64,000 nucleotides of DNA from RGIG5579 sp045531235 (GTDB taxonomy: Bacteria; Bacillota; Clostridia; Oscillospirales; SIG627), in contig JAZSDQ010000098.1 of NCBI GenBank assembly GCA_045531235.1, forward strand, positions 1 to 64,000, written 5' to 3'. Position numbers and translations under genes: made by a program. A model generated the notes under the pieces. It did no database searches, had not been told where the DNA came from, and saw nothing but the letters and a program-made list of their open reading frames with translations. Position 1 is the first letter of the stretch. Each line of letters starts with the position of its first letter. Shown piece after piece: positions 55,244 through 63,947 of the stretch.

Positions 55244-56761
55244 TTATACTTCTTCTACGTTGATGTAGCTCTGGTAATCTGCAAGAGCAGTACGAGCTGC
55301 CTGTACGCGGGAAGTGTAGGTAGATACGAGAGTATCATAGTTAATGTCGGTACCGGGAATATCTTTTCCATTGTTAGAACCAACTTCAGAAAATACCTGG
55401 ATCTTACCGAAGTTGTAACCAACTACGGGATCGTAGATCTTGTTCTTCAGTGCCATCTCCAACATTCTGGGGGAATCGTCATCACGAACTGCCTGCTTCA
55501 TAACAACCTGATCGTAGAAAGCAGGAGTCAGGATCTGCATGGAGTAGTAGGAGAATGCTTCCAGGAAGTATGCTGCCTGCTCTACACCGGAATCAAAACC
55601 GTTACTTGCCCAGTCGGAAGCATTTTCAACGGTGGTAGGAATGCAGTATGCAGCAAGCTGAGAATAGCTTACAGCGTTGTAGTACTTATCCTGCTGTTCG
55701 TTAAGCTTGGGCAGGGGGAGAATACCGTAATCAAAAGGAACCTTACCGGCATTCATCAAAGTACCCAGGTTGCAGCAATAGAAGGTACCACGGCCTGCAG
55801 TAAACTGAGCCATCTTATCGGAAACCAAACGGGTGGGAGAAGTAATGAGGGGACGAAGTTCTTCCCAAACAGTAAGGATCTCATCTGAGGGCTGATCGGG
55901 CAGAGTCCAGTTACCCTGAGCATCAACTTCTGCAAGGCTGACGCCACATGCCTGTACGTGGAACAGGTTGTTGCCTCTTTCACCGATATAACCAAAACGG
56001 TCTTCGGCATTATCAAAGGTGATAGCACCGTCACCGTCACCGTCTTTTGCAGTGTTGGTCATAATTTCATACATCAGATCAATGGTCCAACGGCCGGCAT
56101 CTACTTCATCATAAAGGTTAAGATTTGCCTTATATTCCTTTACGTACTCCTTGTTGAAGTACATGATCCAGCAAGCTCTGTCATCCAGAGTACAGCCGTC
56201 ACCATTCACAAAGAAAGTCTTGCCGGCGATATTCATACCGTAAAATCCGGCAGAATCCCACCATGCCTTGGTAAGGTCAATGGTCTTTACGTTGGTAAGG
56301 TCTGCAAGCAGATTGCTGGCTGCAAGGGTACGGGTATTTCTAACATCAGCGAAAACGAAATCAGCAACATACTCGCCTGCAGTCAAGGGATCCTTCAGTG
56401 CAGTGTGAGGTTTCGAAGTTCTGTCTTCTACGATCTTGCAGTTGTACTTATCCTCAAGCTGAGAGTTGCGGGCGTAAACGGCATCATTGATCTTGTCGCC
56501 GTTGGGAGCCTCTGCATACACTTCGTGAGTGGTCAGACCTATGGTCTGAGCATCTCTAACCACAAAACGGAATTCGTGGTCATTCAGGTTTTTGATCTCG
56601 GCATCGTAGATCTTGCTTTCATCTTGGGTTTCTTCCTCAATGATGAGGTTTCCGCCGCCTGCGCCTTCTCCTTCGCCTTCGCCGCCACCGCAGCTGACGA
56701 AGAATACGGAACAAAGCATTACGATCGCGAGAATCAAAGAAAGGATTCTTGCTTTTTTCAT
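55244..56761 (-). CDS. ABC-type solute-binding lipoprotein, tandem copy 1
   Basis: 505 residues from MKKARILSL; GGAG lies eight bases upstream. Signal peptide with lipobox (FFVSC), a Gly/Glu-rich linker, then a periplasmic-binding-protein fold of the carbohydrate (SBP_bac_1-like) type. A calcium-loop-like element AKDGDGDGAIT (about 240) precedes DRFGYIG, as in many clostridial sugar-binding lipoproteins. It should capture a solute at the cell surface for an ABC importer, but no permease or ATPase gene is nearby. Copies 2 and 3 follow upstream. Its own terminator (55214-55240) is imperfect. Confidence 0.85.
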   Translation of the reverse strand: MKKARILSLILAIVMLCSVFFVSCGGGEGEGEGAGGGNLIIEEETQDESKIYDAEIKNLNDHEFRFVVRDAQTIGLTTHEVYAEAPNGDKINDAVYARNSQLEDKYNCKIVEDRTSKPHTALKDPLTAGEYVADFVFADVRNTRTLAASNLLADLTNVKTIDLTKAWWDSAGFYGMNIAGKTFFVNGDGCTLDDRACWIMYFNKEYVKEYKANLNLYDEVDAGRWTIDLMYEIMTNTAKDGDGDGAITFDNAEDRFGYIGERGNNLFHVQACGVSLAEVDAQGNWTLPDQPSDEILTVWEELRPLITSPTRLVSDKMAQFTAGRGTFYCCNLGTLMNAGKVPFDYGILPLPKLNEQQDKYYNAVSYSQLAAYCIPTTVENASDWASNGFDSGVEQAAYFLEAFSYYSMQILTPAFYDQVVMKQAVRDDDSPRMLEMALKNKIYDPVVGYNFGKIQVFSEVGSNNGKDIPGTDINYDTLVSTYTSRVQAARTALADYQSYINVEEV

Positions 56762-56789
56762 TGTTGTTCTCCTTCTTATAATTTTATGA

Positions 56790-56810
56790 AATTTTGTGAA
56801 TTTCAAAAGA
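56790..56810 (-). promoter_or_regulatory. Candidate operator at SBP copy 1
   Basis: TTGTG-AATTT-CAAAA (56794-56808) just downstream of the promoter aligns with the perfect palindrome TTGTG-AAATC-CACAA at copy 2; one half-site base differs. Confidence 0.4.
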
Positions 56811-56818
56811 TTATTTCA

Positions 56819-56847
56819 ATTATATCATCAAATTTCATAATTTACAA
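56819..56847 (-). promoter_or_regulatory. Sigma-A promoter of SBP copy 1
   Basis: TTGTAA, 17-bp spacer, TATAAT on the minus strand, homologous to the copy 2 promoter. Confidence 0.75.
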
Positions 56848-56892
56848 TAGCTTTTTTCAAAAAAATCACTTTTTTTAATGAAATTTTGATGA

Positions 56893-56924
56893 CAAAAAAA
56901 GCACCCTTTGGGGTGCTTTTTGTT
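56893..56924 (-). terminator. Terminator of SBP copy 2
   Basis: AAAAGCACCC/GGGTGCTTTT with a TTTG loop on the minus strand. Confidence 0.9.
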
Positions 56925-56932
56925 TTTTATTT

Positions 56933-58444
56933 TTATACGTCTGCGGTAATGTAGCTCTGATAATCAGCAAGAGCTGTGCGAGCTGCCTGTACACGGGAAG
57001 TATAAGTAGAAACGAAGGTGTCGTAGTTTACATCGCTGCCCACGGTCTCGTTGGCAATAGAACCTACTTCACCGAAGATAGAAATCTTACCGAAGTTGTA
57101 ACCGACAACGGGATCGTAGATCTTATTCTTCAGTGCGATCTCAAGCATTCTGGGAGAATCGTCGTCACGAACTGCCTGCTTCATAACCACCTGATCGTAG
57201 AAGGCAGGAGTCAGGATCTGCATAGAATAGTAGGAGAATGCTTCCAGGAAGTATGCTGCCTGCTCTACACCGGAATCAAAACCGTTACTTGCCCAGTCGG
57301 GAGCGTTTTCAACGGTGGTGGGTATACTGTATGCGCCCAGCTGTCTGTAGCCTACGGCATTGTAGTATTTATCCTGCTGTTCATTGAGCTTGGGCAGGGG
57401 AAGAATACCGTAGTCAAAGGTAAGATTACCGGCATTCATCAAAGTACCCAGGTTGCAGCAGTAGAAGGTGCCAAGTCCACTGGAGAAGTGAGCGATGAGC
57501 CAGGATACTTCACGGGTGGGAGAAGTGAGAAGAGGACGGAGTTTTTCCCAAACGGTAAGAACTTCATCTTTAGGCTGATCGGGCAAGGACCAGTTACCCT
57601 TTTCATCCACTTCAGCCAAAGTAACGCCGCAAGCCTGTACGTGGAAAATGTTGTTGGAAATTTCACCGATATAGCCAAAACGGTCTTCGGGATCACCAAT
57701 GGTAATAGCGCCGTCACCGTTGCCGTCTTTCGCAGTGTTGATCATAATATCATACATCATATCAACAGTCCAACGGCCTGCATCTACTTCGTCGTAAAGA
57801 TTAAGGTCAGCTTTGTATTCCTTTACGTAAGCCTTGTTGAAGTACATGATCCAGCAGGCTCTGTCGTCCAGGGTACAGCCGTCACCGTTGACAAAGAAGG
57901 TCTTGCCGGCGATATTCATACCGTAAAATCCGGCAGAATCCCACCAGGCCTTGGTAAGGTCAATGGTCTTGACGTTGGTAAGGTCTGCAAGCAGGTTGCT
58001 TTGCGCCAGGGTACGAAGATCGTACACACCGGTAAAGACATAGTCGGCAACATATTCACCTGCAGTCAAGGGATCCTTCAGTGCAGTGTGGGGCTTTGAG
58101 GTTCTGTCTTCCACAATCTTGCAGTTGTACTTGTCCTCAAGCTGAGAGTTGCGGGCGTAAACAGCGTCGTTGATCTTGTCGCCGTTGGGAGCCTCTGCAA
58201 ATACCTCGTAGGTAGTCAGACCAATGGATGAAGAGGTTCTGACTACGAAGCGGAATTCGTGGTCATTCAGGTTTTTGACCTCGGCATCGTAGATCTTGCT
58301 TTCGTCTTTGGTTTCTTCCTCGATAATGAGGTTTCCGCCGCCTTTGCCATCGCCGTCGTCTTCATTGCCGCCGCAGCTGACAAAGAACACGGAGCAGAGC
58401 ATAATGACCGCAAGAATCAAGGATAGGATTCTAACTTTTTTCAT
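56933..58444 (-). CDS. ABC-type solute-binding lipoprotein, tandem copy 2
   Basis: 503 residues from MKKVRILSL, with AAGGGGA upstream. Signal peptide and lipobox FFVSC as in copy 1; the acidic Gly-rich linker differs (GGNEDDGDGKGGG). Long stretches are identical with copy 1, for example around SQLEDKYNCKIVEDRTSKPH and AWWDSAGFYGMNIAGKTFF, while segments near residues 290-330 diverge and may set ligand specificity. The calcium-loop-like element reads AKDGNGDGAIT. It has its own promoter, palindrome and terminator, so copies can be expressed independently. Confidence 0.85.
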   Translation of the reverse strand: MKKVRILSLILAVIMLCSVFFVSCGGNEDDGDGKGGGNLIIEEETKDESKIYDAEVKNLNDHEFRFVVRTSSSIGLTTYEVFAEAPNGDKINDAVYARNSQLEDKYNCKIVEDRTSKPHTALKDPLTAGEYVADYVFTGVYDLRTLAQSNLLADLTNVKTIDLTKAWWDSAGFYGMNIAGKTFFVNGDGCTLDDRACWIMYFNKAYVKEYKADLNLYDEVDAGRWTVDMMYDIMINTAKDGNGDGAITIGDPEDRFGYIGEISNNIFHVQACGVTLAEVDEKGNWSLPDQPKDEVLTVWEKLRPLLTSPTREVSWLIAHFSSGLGTFYCCNLGTLMNAGNLTFDYGILPLPKLNEQQDKYYNAVGYRQLGAYSIPTTVENAPDWASNGFDSGVEQAAYFLEAFSYYSMQILTPAFYDQVVMKQAVRDDDSPRMLEIALKNKIYDPVVGYNFGKISIFGEVGSIANETVGSDVNYDTFVSTYTSRVQAARTALADYQSYITADV

Positions 58445-58473
58445 TGTCGTTCCCCTTCTTAATATTTTAAATT

Positions 58474-58488
58474 TTGTGAAATCCACAA
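58474..58488 (-). promoter_or_regulatory. Candidate operator at SBP copy 2
   Basis: Palindrome TTGTG-AAATC-CACAA just downstream of the -10 box, in a repressor-like position. Confidence 0.45.
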
Positions 58489-58498
58489 GATTATCTCA

Positions 58499-58527
58499 AT
58501 TGTATCACCAAAAATCATAATGCGCAA
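58499..58527 (-). promoter_or_regulatory. Promoter of SBP copy 2
   Basis: TTGCGC, 17-bp spacer, TACAAT on the minus strand; flanking bases match copy 1, showing the promoter was duplicated with the gene. Confidence 0.65.
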
Positions 58528-58570
58528 TAGAAAATTCAAAAAATGTTTATTTTTTCTCTTTTTTTTACAC

Positions 58571-58602
58571 AAAAAAGGCACCCGAATTTCGGGTGCCTTT
58601 TC
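58571..58602 (-). terminator. Terminator of SBP copy 3
   Basis: GGCACCCGA/TCGGGTGCC with an ATT loop and T run on the minus strand. Confidence 0.92.
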
Positions 58603-58612
58603 ATTTGATTCC

Positions 58613-60133
58613 TTACAGTTCTGCGTTAACGAAGCTCTGGTAATCTGCAAGAGCAGTGCGAGCTGCCTGTACGCGGGAGGTGTAGGTGGAAACGAGGGTA
58701 TCGTAGTTTGCATCGCTGCCTACGGTACCGTTCTTACCGGGAGTACCTACTTCAGGGAAGATATTGATCTTACCGAAGTCATAACCCAGTACGGGGTCAT
58801 AGATCTTGTTGGCAACGGCAATCTCCAACATTCTGGGAGCATCGTCATCGCGGACGGCCTGCTTGGTCAAAACCTGATCATAGAAAGCAGGAGAAAGGAT
58901 CTGCATGGAGTAATAAGCAAATGCTTCCAGGAAATATGCTGCCTGCTCTACGCCGGAATCAAAGCCGTTAGATCCCCAGTCGGGAGCATTTTCAACGGTA
59001 TTGGGAATGCAGTAGCAACCAAGCTGCAGATAGCTGACAGAAGTATAGTACTTATCCTGCTGCTCGTTAAGCTTGGGCATAGGAAGAATACCGTAGTCAA
59101 TGGAAAGCTTACCGGAGCCCATCAAACCGCCCAGGTTGTTGCAGTAGAAGGTAGCAAGACCGCTCCCAAAGTCACCCATAGCAGCGTTATGGATCATACG
59201 GGTATTGGTGGTGAGCACAGGACGGAGCTTTTCCCAAACAGTGAGGATCTCATCCGTGGGCTGATCGGGGATAGTCCAGTTGCCTTCAGCGTCTACGCTG
59301 GCCAAGGTAACGCCGCAGGACTGTACGTGGTTACGGTTATTGGAACCGCCGCCGATGTAACCGAAACGGTCTTCAGGGTCACCAACGGTAATGGAACCGT
59401 CACCGTTGCCGTCTTTTGCAGTGTTGATCATGATCTCATACATAAGATCGTAGGTCCTACGGCCTGCATCTACTTCGTCGTAAAGGTTGAGAGTGGATTT
59501 GTATTCCTTAACAATGGACTTGTTGAAGTACATGATCCAAGCAGCTCTGTCATCCAGAGTACAAGCATCGCCGGTTACGAAGAAGGTCTTACCTGCAATA
59601 TTCATACCGAAAAGGCTTGCCTGGTCCCACCAAGCTTTGGAAAGGTCGATGGTTTTTACGTTGTTAAGATCTGCAAGCAGGTTGCTTCCTGCCAGACCGT
59701 GAAGGTTGGACACACCGGTGAAGATGTAATCGGTTACATACTCACCTGCAGTCAGAGGATCCTTCAGGGCAGTCTGAGGCTTTGAAGTTCTGTCTTCAAC
59801 GATAATGCAGTTGTACTTTTCCTGAAGCTGAGAGTTGCGGGCGTAAACAGCATCGTTGATCTTGTCGCCATTGGGAGCTTCGGCATACACTTCGTGAGTA
59901 TCCAGAGCAACGTTGGTGCTGACATCTCTTACGGTGAAGCGGAACTCATGGCCGTTCAGGTTCTTGATCTCTGCATCGTAAATTTTGCTTTCGTCTTGGG
60001 TTTCTTCCTCAATGATGAGGTTTCCGCCGCCTTCGCCTGCGTCTTCGCCTTCATTGCCGCCGCAGCTGACAAAGAATACGGAACAAAGCATTACGAGTGC
60101 GAGAATCAAAGAAAGGATTCTTACGTTTTTCAT
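58613..60133 (-). CDS. ABC-type solute-binding lipoprotein, tandem copy 3
   Basis: 506 residues from MKNVRILSL; AAGGAGA precedes the ATG. Lipobox FFVSC, Gly/Glu linker, the same fold and calcium-loop-like AKDGNGDGSIT. It is the most divergent of the three: the region after SKAWWDQASLFGMNIAGKTFF and the C-terminal EVGTPGKNGTVG segment differ, and its promoter is unrelated to those of copies 1 and 2. This suggests copy 3 separated first and copies 1 and 2 arose later. Confidence 0.85.
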   Translation of the reverse strand: MKNVRILSLILALVMLCSVFFVSCGGNEGEDAGEGGGNLIIEEETQDESKIYDAEIKNLNGHEFRFTVRDVSTNVALDTHEVYAEAPNGDKINDAVYARNSQLQEKYNCIIVEDRTSKPQTALKDPLTAGEYVTDYIFTGVSNLHGLAGSNLLADLNNVKTIDLSKAWWDQASLFGMNIAGKTFFVTGDACTLDDRAAWIMYFNKSIVKEYKSTLNLYDEVDAGRRTYDLMYEIMINTAKDGNGDGSITVGDPEDRFGYIGGGSNNRNHVQSCGVTLASVDAEGNWTIPDQPTDEILTVWEKLRPVLTTNTRMIHNAAMGDFGSGLATFYCNNLGGLMGSGKLSIDYGILPMPKLNEQQDKYYTSVSYLQLGCYCIPNTVENAPDWGSNGFDSGVEQAAYFLEAFAYYSMQILSPAFYDQVLTKQAVRDDDAPRMLEIAVANKIYDPVLGYDFGKINIFPEVGTPGKNGTVGSDANYDTLVSTYTSRVQAARTALADYQSFVNAEL

Positions 60134-60173
60134 TCTTTTTCTCCTTTTAAAAGTTTCCCTCTTGGGATATTTC

Positions 60174-60202
60174 ATTTTATCACAAAATATCTCCTCAGTC
60201 AA
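60174..60202 (-). promoter_or_regulatory. Promoter of SBP copy 3
   Basis: TTGACT, 17-bp spacer, TAAAAT on the minus strand. No matching palindrome was seen. Confidence 0.7.
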
Positions 60203-60292
60203 CCAATTTGAAAGAGTTTACATTCACATCACATTTTCACTTTTCTTTAAAAAAACGCCTTGTTTTTTTGTTTGTTTTGCCCAAGACCCCCC

Positions 60293-60727
60293 CTATTTTC
60301 CCGTACTTCCGAAGCCTCCGCGGCCACGTTCGGTATCACAAAGCTCTTCTGCTTCAAAAAAATCTCCTTTGAGGAAAGGAGCGATCACCAGCTGAGCAAT
60401 GCGATCACCGGAAAAAACCGTGCGTTCTTCCGAGGAATGATTATGAAGAGCTACCATAATTTCTCCCCGATAATCCGCATCCACCACGCCAACCTTATTG
60501 GCAGGAGCAAGGCCGGATTTTGTCGCAAGGCCGGACCGTGCATAAATAAAGCCGCCGTAGCCCTCGGGAATTTCCATGGCAATTCCTGTATGAATCAGCT
60601 TGGTTTCCCCGGGTAAAACAGTCAGTGCTTCCTCGCACAGAGCGTAAAGATCGGCGCCTGCGGAAAAGTCCGAGCCATAGGAAGGAAGCTTTGCCTCGGG
60701 GGAAAGCTTTTTTACTGCAATCTTCAT
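60293..60727 (-). CDS. dut: dUTP diphosphatase
   Basis: 144 residues, standard trimeric dUTPase. Motif 1 DFSAGADLYA, motif 2 GFIYARSGLATKSG (residues contacting phosphate), motif 3 GVVDADYRGEI, motif 4 DRIAQLVIAPF and the C-terminal motif 5 RGRGGFGSTG are all present. It hydrolyses dUTP to dUMP, preventing uracil incorporation and feeding dTMP synthesis. Monocistronic with its own promoter. Confidence 0.97.
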   Translation of the reverse strand: MKIAVKKLSPEAKLPSYGSDFSAGADLYALCEEALTVLPGETKLIHTGIAMEIPEGYGGFIYARSGLATKSGLAPANKVGVVDADYRGEIMVALHNHSSEERTVFSGDRIAQLVIAPFLKGDFFEAEELCDTERGRGGFGSTGK

Positions 60728-60757
60728 TTTTTCTCTCCTTTTGTGTTTGCTGTATTC

Positions 60758-60786
60758 ATTTTACCATCATCTCCAAAAGCGGTCAA
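60758..60786 (-). promoter_or_regulatory. Promoter of dut
   Basis: TTGACC, 17-bp spacer, TAAAAT on the minus strand; divergent from the LRR lipoprotein promoter. Confidence 0.7.
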
Positions 60787-60795
60787 GAAAAAAAC

Positions 60796-60824
60796 TTTAC
60801 TTCCGAGAGAATATCCGTTATAAT
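60796..60824 (+). promoter_or_regulatory. Promoter of the LRR lipoprotein gene
   Basis: TTTACT, 17-bp spacer, TATAAT, 30 bases before the ATG at 60855. Confidence 0.7.
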
Positions 60825-60854
60825 ATGGGCAGAATTGGGAAAGGTGATATTCAA

Positions 60855-61631
60855 ATGAAAAAACTTCTCTTATTTTTATCGTTACTGACGCTTCTTTGCT
60901 TTTCTTCCTGCGTCAAAGAAAGTCCGGAACCCGTTTTTTCTCCGGAAAACATTGATGAAAAGGATCGCAAAATGGTTTCTTCCGAAGAGGTCATGGGAAT
61001 GAATATGGTGTTTTTTAACGATGGCACGGCAGAGATCCACGGCTTTTCCAAAGAAAACACCCAAAACGTCCTTGCGGTCCCTGAAGCCGTAGGGAATTAC
61101 ACCGTAACGGTTATTGCTGACGACGCCTTCAAAAACGCGCCGTATTCTTCTGTTTCCCTGCCTAAAACCGTAAAGAAGATCGGGGAAAGAGCGTTTCAAA
61201 AAAGCCTGATCAAAGAGATTACTCTTCCCGACGCTCTTACCGAGATCGGGCCGGAAGCCTTTGATAACTGCCTTCAACTGGAAAAAGTAACGTTCGGCAA
61301 AAATTTAAAACGCATTCCTACCGGCTGCTTTTTCGGCTGCAAGAACTTAACGGAGCTGAATCTTGCCGAGGGGCTTGAAAGCATTGAAGAAGAAGCCTTC
61401 GCCTCTCTTCCGGCGCTGAAAAAACTTACGTTCCCCTCTACGTTAAAGAAAATCGGAGATTATGCCTTTTGGAATTCCGGCGCCCAAGCCCTTTTAATTT
61501 CCGTACCTGCCTCCGTGGAAAAGATCGGCGAGGAAGCCTTTGCAGGGAATCAGAAGCATAGTTTTACTTACGCAGGAGAAAACAGCGAAGTGAAAATCGC
61601 CCTCGGCCTGGCTCCCAAGGAGAGTGTATGA
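60855..61631 (+). CDS. Leucine-rich-repeat (BspA-type) lipoprotein
   Basis: 258 residues. MKKLLLFLSLLTLLCFSSC is a lipoprotein signal with lipobox FSSC. About five LRR_5 (BspA-like) repeats run from residue 80 to 240, each with the pattern seen in LPKTVKKIGERAF, LPDALTEIGPEAF and FPSTLKKIGDYAF. Such surface proteins bind host or microbial partners; the ligand is unknown. Its stop overlaps the next gene by ATGA, so both are co-translated. Confidence 0.87.
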   Translation: MKKLLLFLSLLTLLCFSSCVKESPEPVFSPENIDEKDRKMVSSEEVMGMNMVFFNDGTAEIHGFSKENTQNVLAVPEAVGNYTVTVIADDAFKNAPYSSVSLPKTVKKIGERAFQKSLIKEITLPDALTEIGPEAFDNCLQLEKVTFGKNLKRIPTGCFFGCKNLTELNLAEGLESIEEEAFASLPALKKLTFPSTLKKIGDYAFWNSGAQALLISVPASVEKIGEEAFAGNQKHSFTYAGENSEVKIALGLAPKESV

Positions 61632-62020
61632 TCCTTTTTGTTTGTGTTGATAAAGAAGACGGAATGCTGCTTTGCGGCAGACGGCAATCCAAAGATAAAT
61701 TGTTGCGGGAAAGAATGTTAACTCTCGCCAAAGAAAGCCGCCTTTTGGTCAATTCCTTTACGGCAAAGCAATTTGAAGAAGAAGGCTTCGTCCTTGCAGA
61801 GGATCCTATAAGCGAAGCGAAAGCGGGAGATTTTGTTTTTCTCGAAAACCTTCCGTTCCCCCAAGATGCAGTGGAAAAAATTATTCTCTACCACTGGAAC
61901 CGCCGTTACCCTGCCGACCGATTTTTCGATCGCAAGCTGCTGTGCGGCAGAAAAAAAGTAAAAACGACCTTTTTCCCCGGCTCCTCTCACGAAAAGATCA
62001 CCGAGGAGATCTGGGAATAA
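61628..62020 (+). CDS. Small conserved protein of unknown function
   Basis: 130 residues. Begins MILFVCVDKEDGMLLCGRRQSKD, with a central FLENLPFP element, and ends with FFPGSSHEKITEEIWE. From memory, closely similar short proteins are common in Oscillospiraceae-type genomes, often mislabelled ribonuclease Z; no metallo-beta-lactamase motif is present, so that label should not be used. It overlaps the LRR gene by ATGA and is followed by a bidirectional terminator. Confidence 0.72.
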   Translation: MILFVCVDKEDGMLLCGRRQSKDKLLRERMLTLAKESRLLVNSFTAKQFEEEGFVLAEDPISEAKAGDFVFLENLPFPQDAVEKIILYHWNRRYPADRFFDRKLLCGRKKVKTTFFPGSSHEKITEEIWE

Positions 62021-62053
62021 AAAAAGCAGAGCAAATTTGCTCTGCTTTTTTTA
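62019..62053. terminator. Bidirectional terminator
   Basis: GCAGAGCAAA/TTTGCTCTGC palindrome flanked by A and T runs, shared by the small protein (+) and the amidohydrolase (-). Confidence 0.9.
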
Positions 62054-62887
62054 TAGATGCAATAAGCTTTGGGCACTGCGGAAAAGGATATCTTCTTTTT
62101 CCTCCTTCGTCAAAGGGAGATGAAGAATATCCTCTACGCTTTTCTTTTGGTGAGTCCACGGGCTGTCCGTGCCGAAAAGCACTCTTTTCGATCCAAAGCA
62201 GCGGACCAAGGAACAAAACGCTTCTTCGCTTAAAAGCTTTTTTTCTTCCTCGGAAAAGCGATCGTCGGTAGCTTCGATCATACCGAGAGAAAACGCCGTA
62301 TCCAGATATACCGACGGGAACCGGGAAAGAGGCGCTACCCTGTCCCAATTCTTCCAGCCGCCCATGTGGGCAAGAACGGTTTTTACATTACCGATCGCGG
62401 AGAGCGCTGCAGCAATTTTTTCCGGCGAGGAACGGACCACACCGGGAAATCCGATATCGTCCCCTGCATGCATCACCACCACAAGATCAAGCTCTCCTGC
62501 TTTCTCCAGAATTCTGAGAAAACGCTTGTCTTCAATATCCGCATTTTGGTATACCGGGTGGATCTTTATGCCCTGTACCCCTTCTTTCTTCAGCCGTTCC
62601 ATTTCCTCCAGAGCATTTTCACTATCGGGGTGGACGGCGCCAAAAAAGATCCGTCCGTCTTTTTTGTTTTGGGCGATGGAAACATCGTTAAGATGGGAAA
62701 TTTTTAATGGGTTGGTAGCCACGGGCAAGATCACGGAAGCGGCGATGCCCGCCTCTTTCATTGAACGTTTCAAAGAAACACAAGTGCCGTCTGTAAAAGG
62801 GCGAGTGTGACTTGCGGCGGCAAGGCTTTGCACTGCCCTTTCTGCGATGGCATCGGGGAAGGTATGTGCGTGAAAATCTATGATCAT
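62051..62887 (-). CDS. Amidohydrolase-2 family metal-dependent hydrolase (paralog)
   Basis: 278 residues. IDFHAHTFPD (HxH) at the N-terminus, GIKIHPVYQN, VVMHAGDD, TVLAHMGGW and LFGTDSPWT supply the metal and active-site residues of the amidohydrolase barrel, in the same order as the protein at 10648-11457. Substrate unknown. It stands alone on the minus strand; the AEC transporter upstream is separated from it by a terminator. I saw no clear promoter in the short gap. Confidence 0.8.
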   Translation of the reverse strand: MIIDFHAHTFPDAIAERAVQSLAAASHTRPFTDGTCVSLKRSMKEAGIAASVILPVATNPLKISHLNDVSIAQNKKDGRIFFGAVHPDSENALEEMERLKKEGVQGIKIHPVYQNADIEDKRFLRILEKAGELDLVVVMHAGDDIGFPGVVRSSPEKIAAALSAIGNVKTVLAHMGGWKNWDRVAPLSRFPSVYLDTAFSLGMIEATDDRFSEEEKKLLSEEAFCSLVRCFGSKRVLFGTDSPWTHQKKSVEDILHLPLTKEEKEDILFRSAQSLLHL

Positions 62888-62912
62888 AATTTTTCCTTCT
62901 TCAAATAAAAAG

Positions 62913-62939
62913 TAAAAAGAGAGCCGTGGCTCTCTTTTT
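62913..62939 (-). terminator. Terminator of the AEC transporter gene
   Basis: AAAAAGAGAGC/GCTCTCTTTTT with a CGTG loop on the minus strand. Confidence 0.9.
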
Positions 62940-63871
62940 CAGCATCCCCAGAGGAAGATCAGGGGAATGGTAATACAGCTGATGGCGTGGGAAACGAGGG
63001 CAAGACCCGAAGCCTTGGAAGTATCGTTGCCGTAGGCGGCGGGAATAACGATGCTGCTCAGTCCCATAGGCATGGAAAGCGTTACCAAAGCACAAACGTA
63101 ATCTACTCGGACAAAAGGAATCAGCTTCGCTGCCAAAACGAAGATTACGGGAATCACCGCAAGGCGAATAAGACTGACGGTATACACGCTGGGATCGGTA
63201 AATACGGATTTCAATTTCACATCGGCAAGGGTAATTCCCACAAGCATCATAGCCAGGGGGGACATACAGCTTTCCGTAGCGTTGATCACGTTCTGAGCAA
63301 ATTCGGGAATAAAACGGCCAAGACCGAAAAGGCCGAAAACGGCACCGATGATAAGACTGATGAACATAGGGTTAAGAAAATTCTTCAGTCTTTCTTTGAA
63401 GCCGCCTTTGCCCTCGGGCATGAGAAGCGCAGGCGTTGCCCAAATGTAAATACCCGCCCACATCGGCATGGTATAAATAACGTAATCCATATAAAATTCG
63501 GGGAAGATGGCCTTTACTACGGCGTAGCCCATAAATCCGAAATTGGAAAAACTCAGCCCGTAAGCGTAGATCTTCCGAAGGTACCCATCTTTGGTGAGAA
63601 AGCGGGAGCTGACCATAGCAACGATCACCATCACCACCATCAAAGCAATGCTGACGAGAATACTTCTCCAGGCGGAAGACAAAGTCTTTACCGTAAACTG
63701 ATTGGTAAAGGTATTAAACACCATGGCAGGCAAAAGAAGATTGTTTTCCAATTTGGAAATAACCTTTGCCGTTCCCTCGGGCAAGCCGTGGATCTTCATC
63801 AATAAAAATCCGAGAAAAATAAATGTAAAAAGATACCCCATCTGGGATAATGCCGTGAAAAAAAGCTCCAT
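62939..63871 (-). CDS. AEC (auxin efflux carrier) family transporter
   Basis: 310 residues with about ten hydrophobic segments. LENNLLLPAMVFNTF in the first third, SFSNFGFMGYAVVKAIF in the middle and STESCMSPLAMMLVGITLADV-like residues (TESCMSPLAMMLVG) in the second half are AEC family marks. Bacterial members move malate, malonate or other small organic anions; the substrate here is unknown. Monocistronic, with its own promoter. Confidence 0.88.
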   Translation of the reverse strand: MELFFTALSQMGYLFTFIFLGFLLMKIHGLPEGTAKVISKLENNLLLPAMVFNTFTNQFTVKTLSSAWRSILVSIALMVVMVIVAMVSSRFLTKDGYLRKIYAYGLSFSNFGFMGYAVVKAIFPEFYMDYVIYTMPMWAGIYIWATPALLMPEGKGGFKERLKNFLNPMFISLIIGAVFGLFGLGRFIPEFAQNVINATESCMSPLAMMLVGITLADVKLKSVFTDPSVYTVSLIRLAVIPVIFVLAAKLIPFVRVDYVCALVTLSMPMGLSSIVIPAAYGNDTSKASGLALVSHAISCITIPLIFLWGC

Positions 63872-63918
63872 AATTCTCCTCTTTTTCCGTCAAAAAAATA
63901 GATAAACCAACGGAAACC

Positions 63919-63947
63919 ATAATATGCTCTTTCCCGGAGAAAGTCAA
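63919..63947 (-). promoter_or_regulatory. Promoter of the AEC transporter gene
   Basis: TTGACT, 17-bp spacer, TATTAT on the minus strand, about 50 bases before the ATG. Confidence 0.7.

Noticed and set aside
61628..62020. Ribonuclease Z
   Set aside because: Similar small proteins carry that label, but no metallo-beta-lactamase motif is present and the length is far too short.
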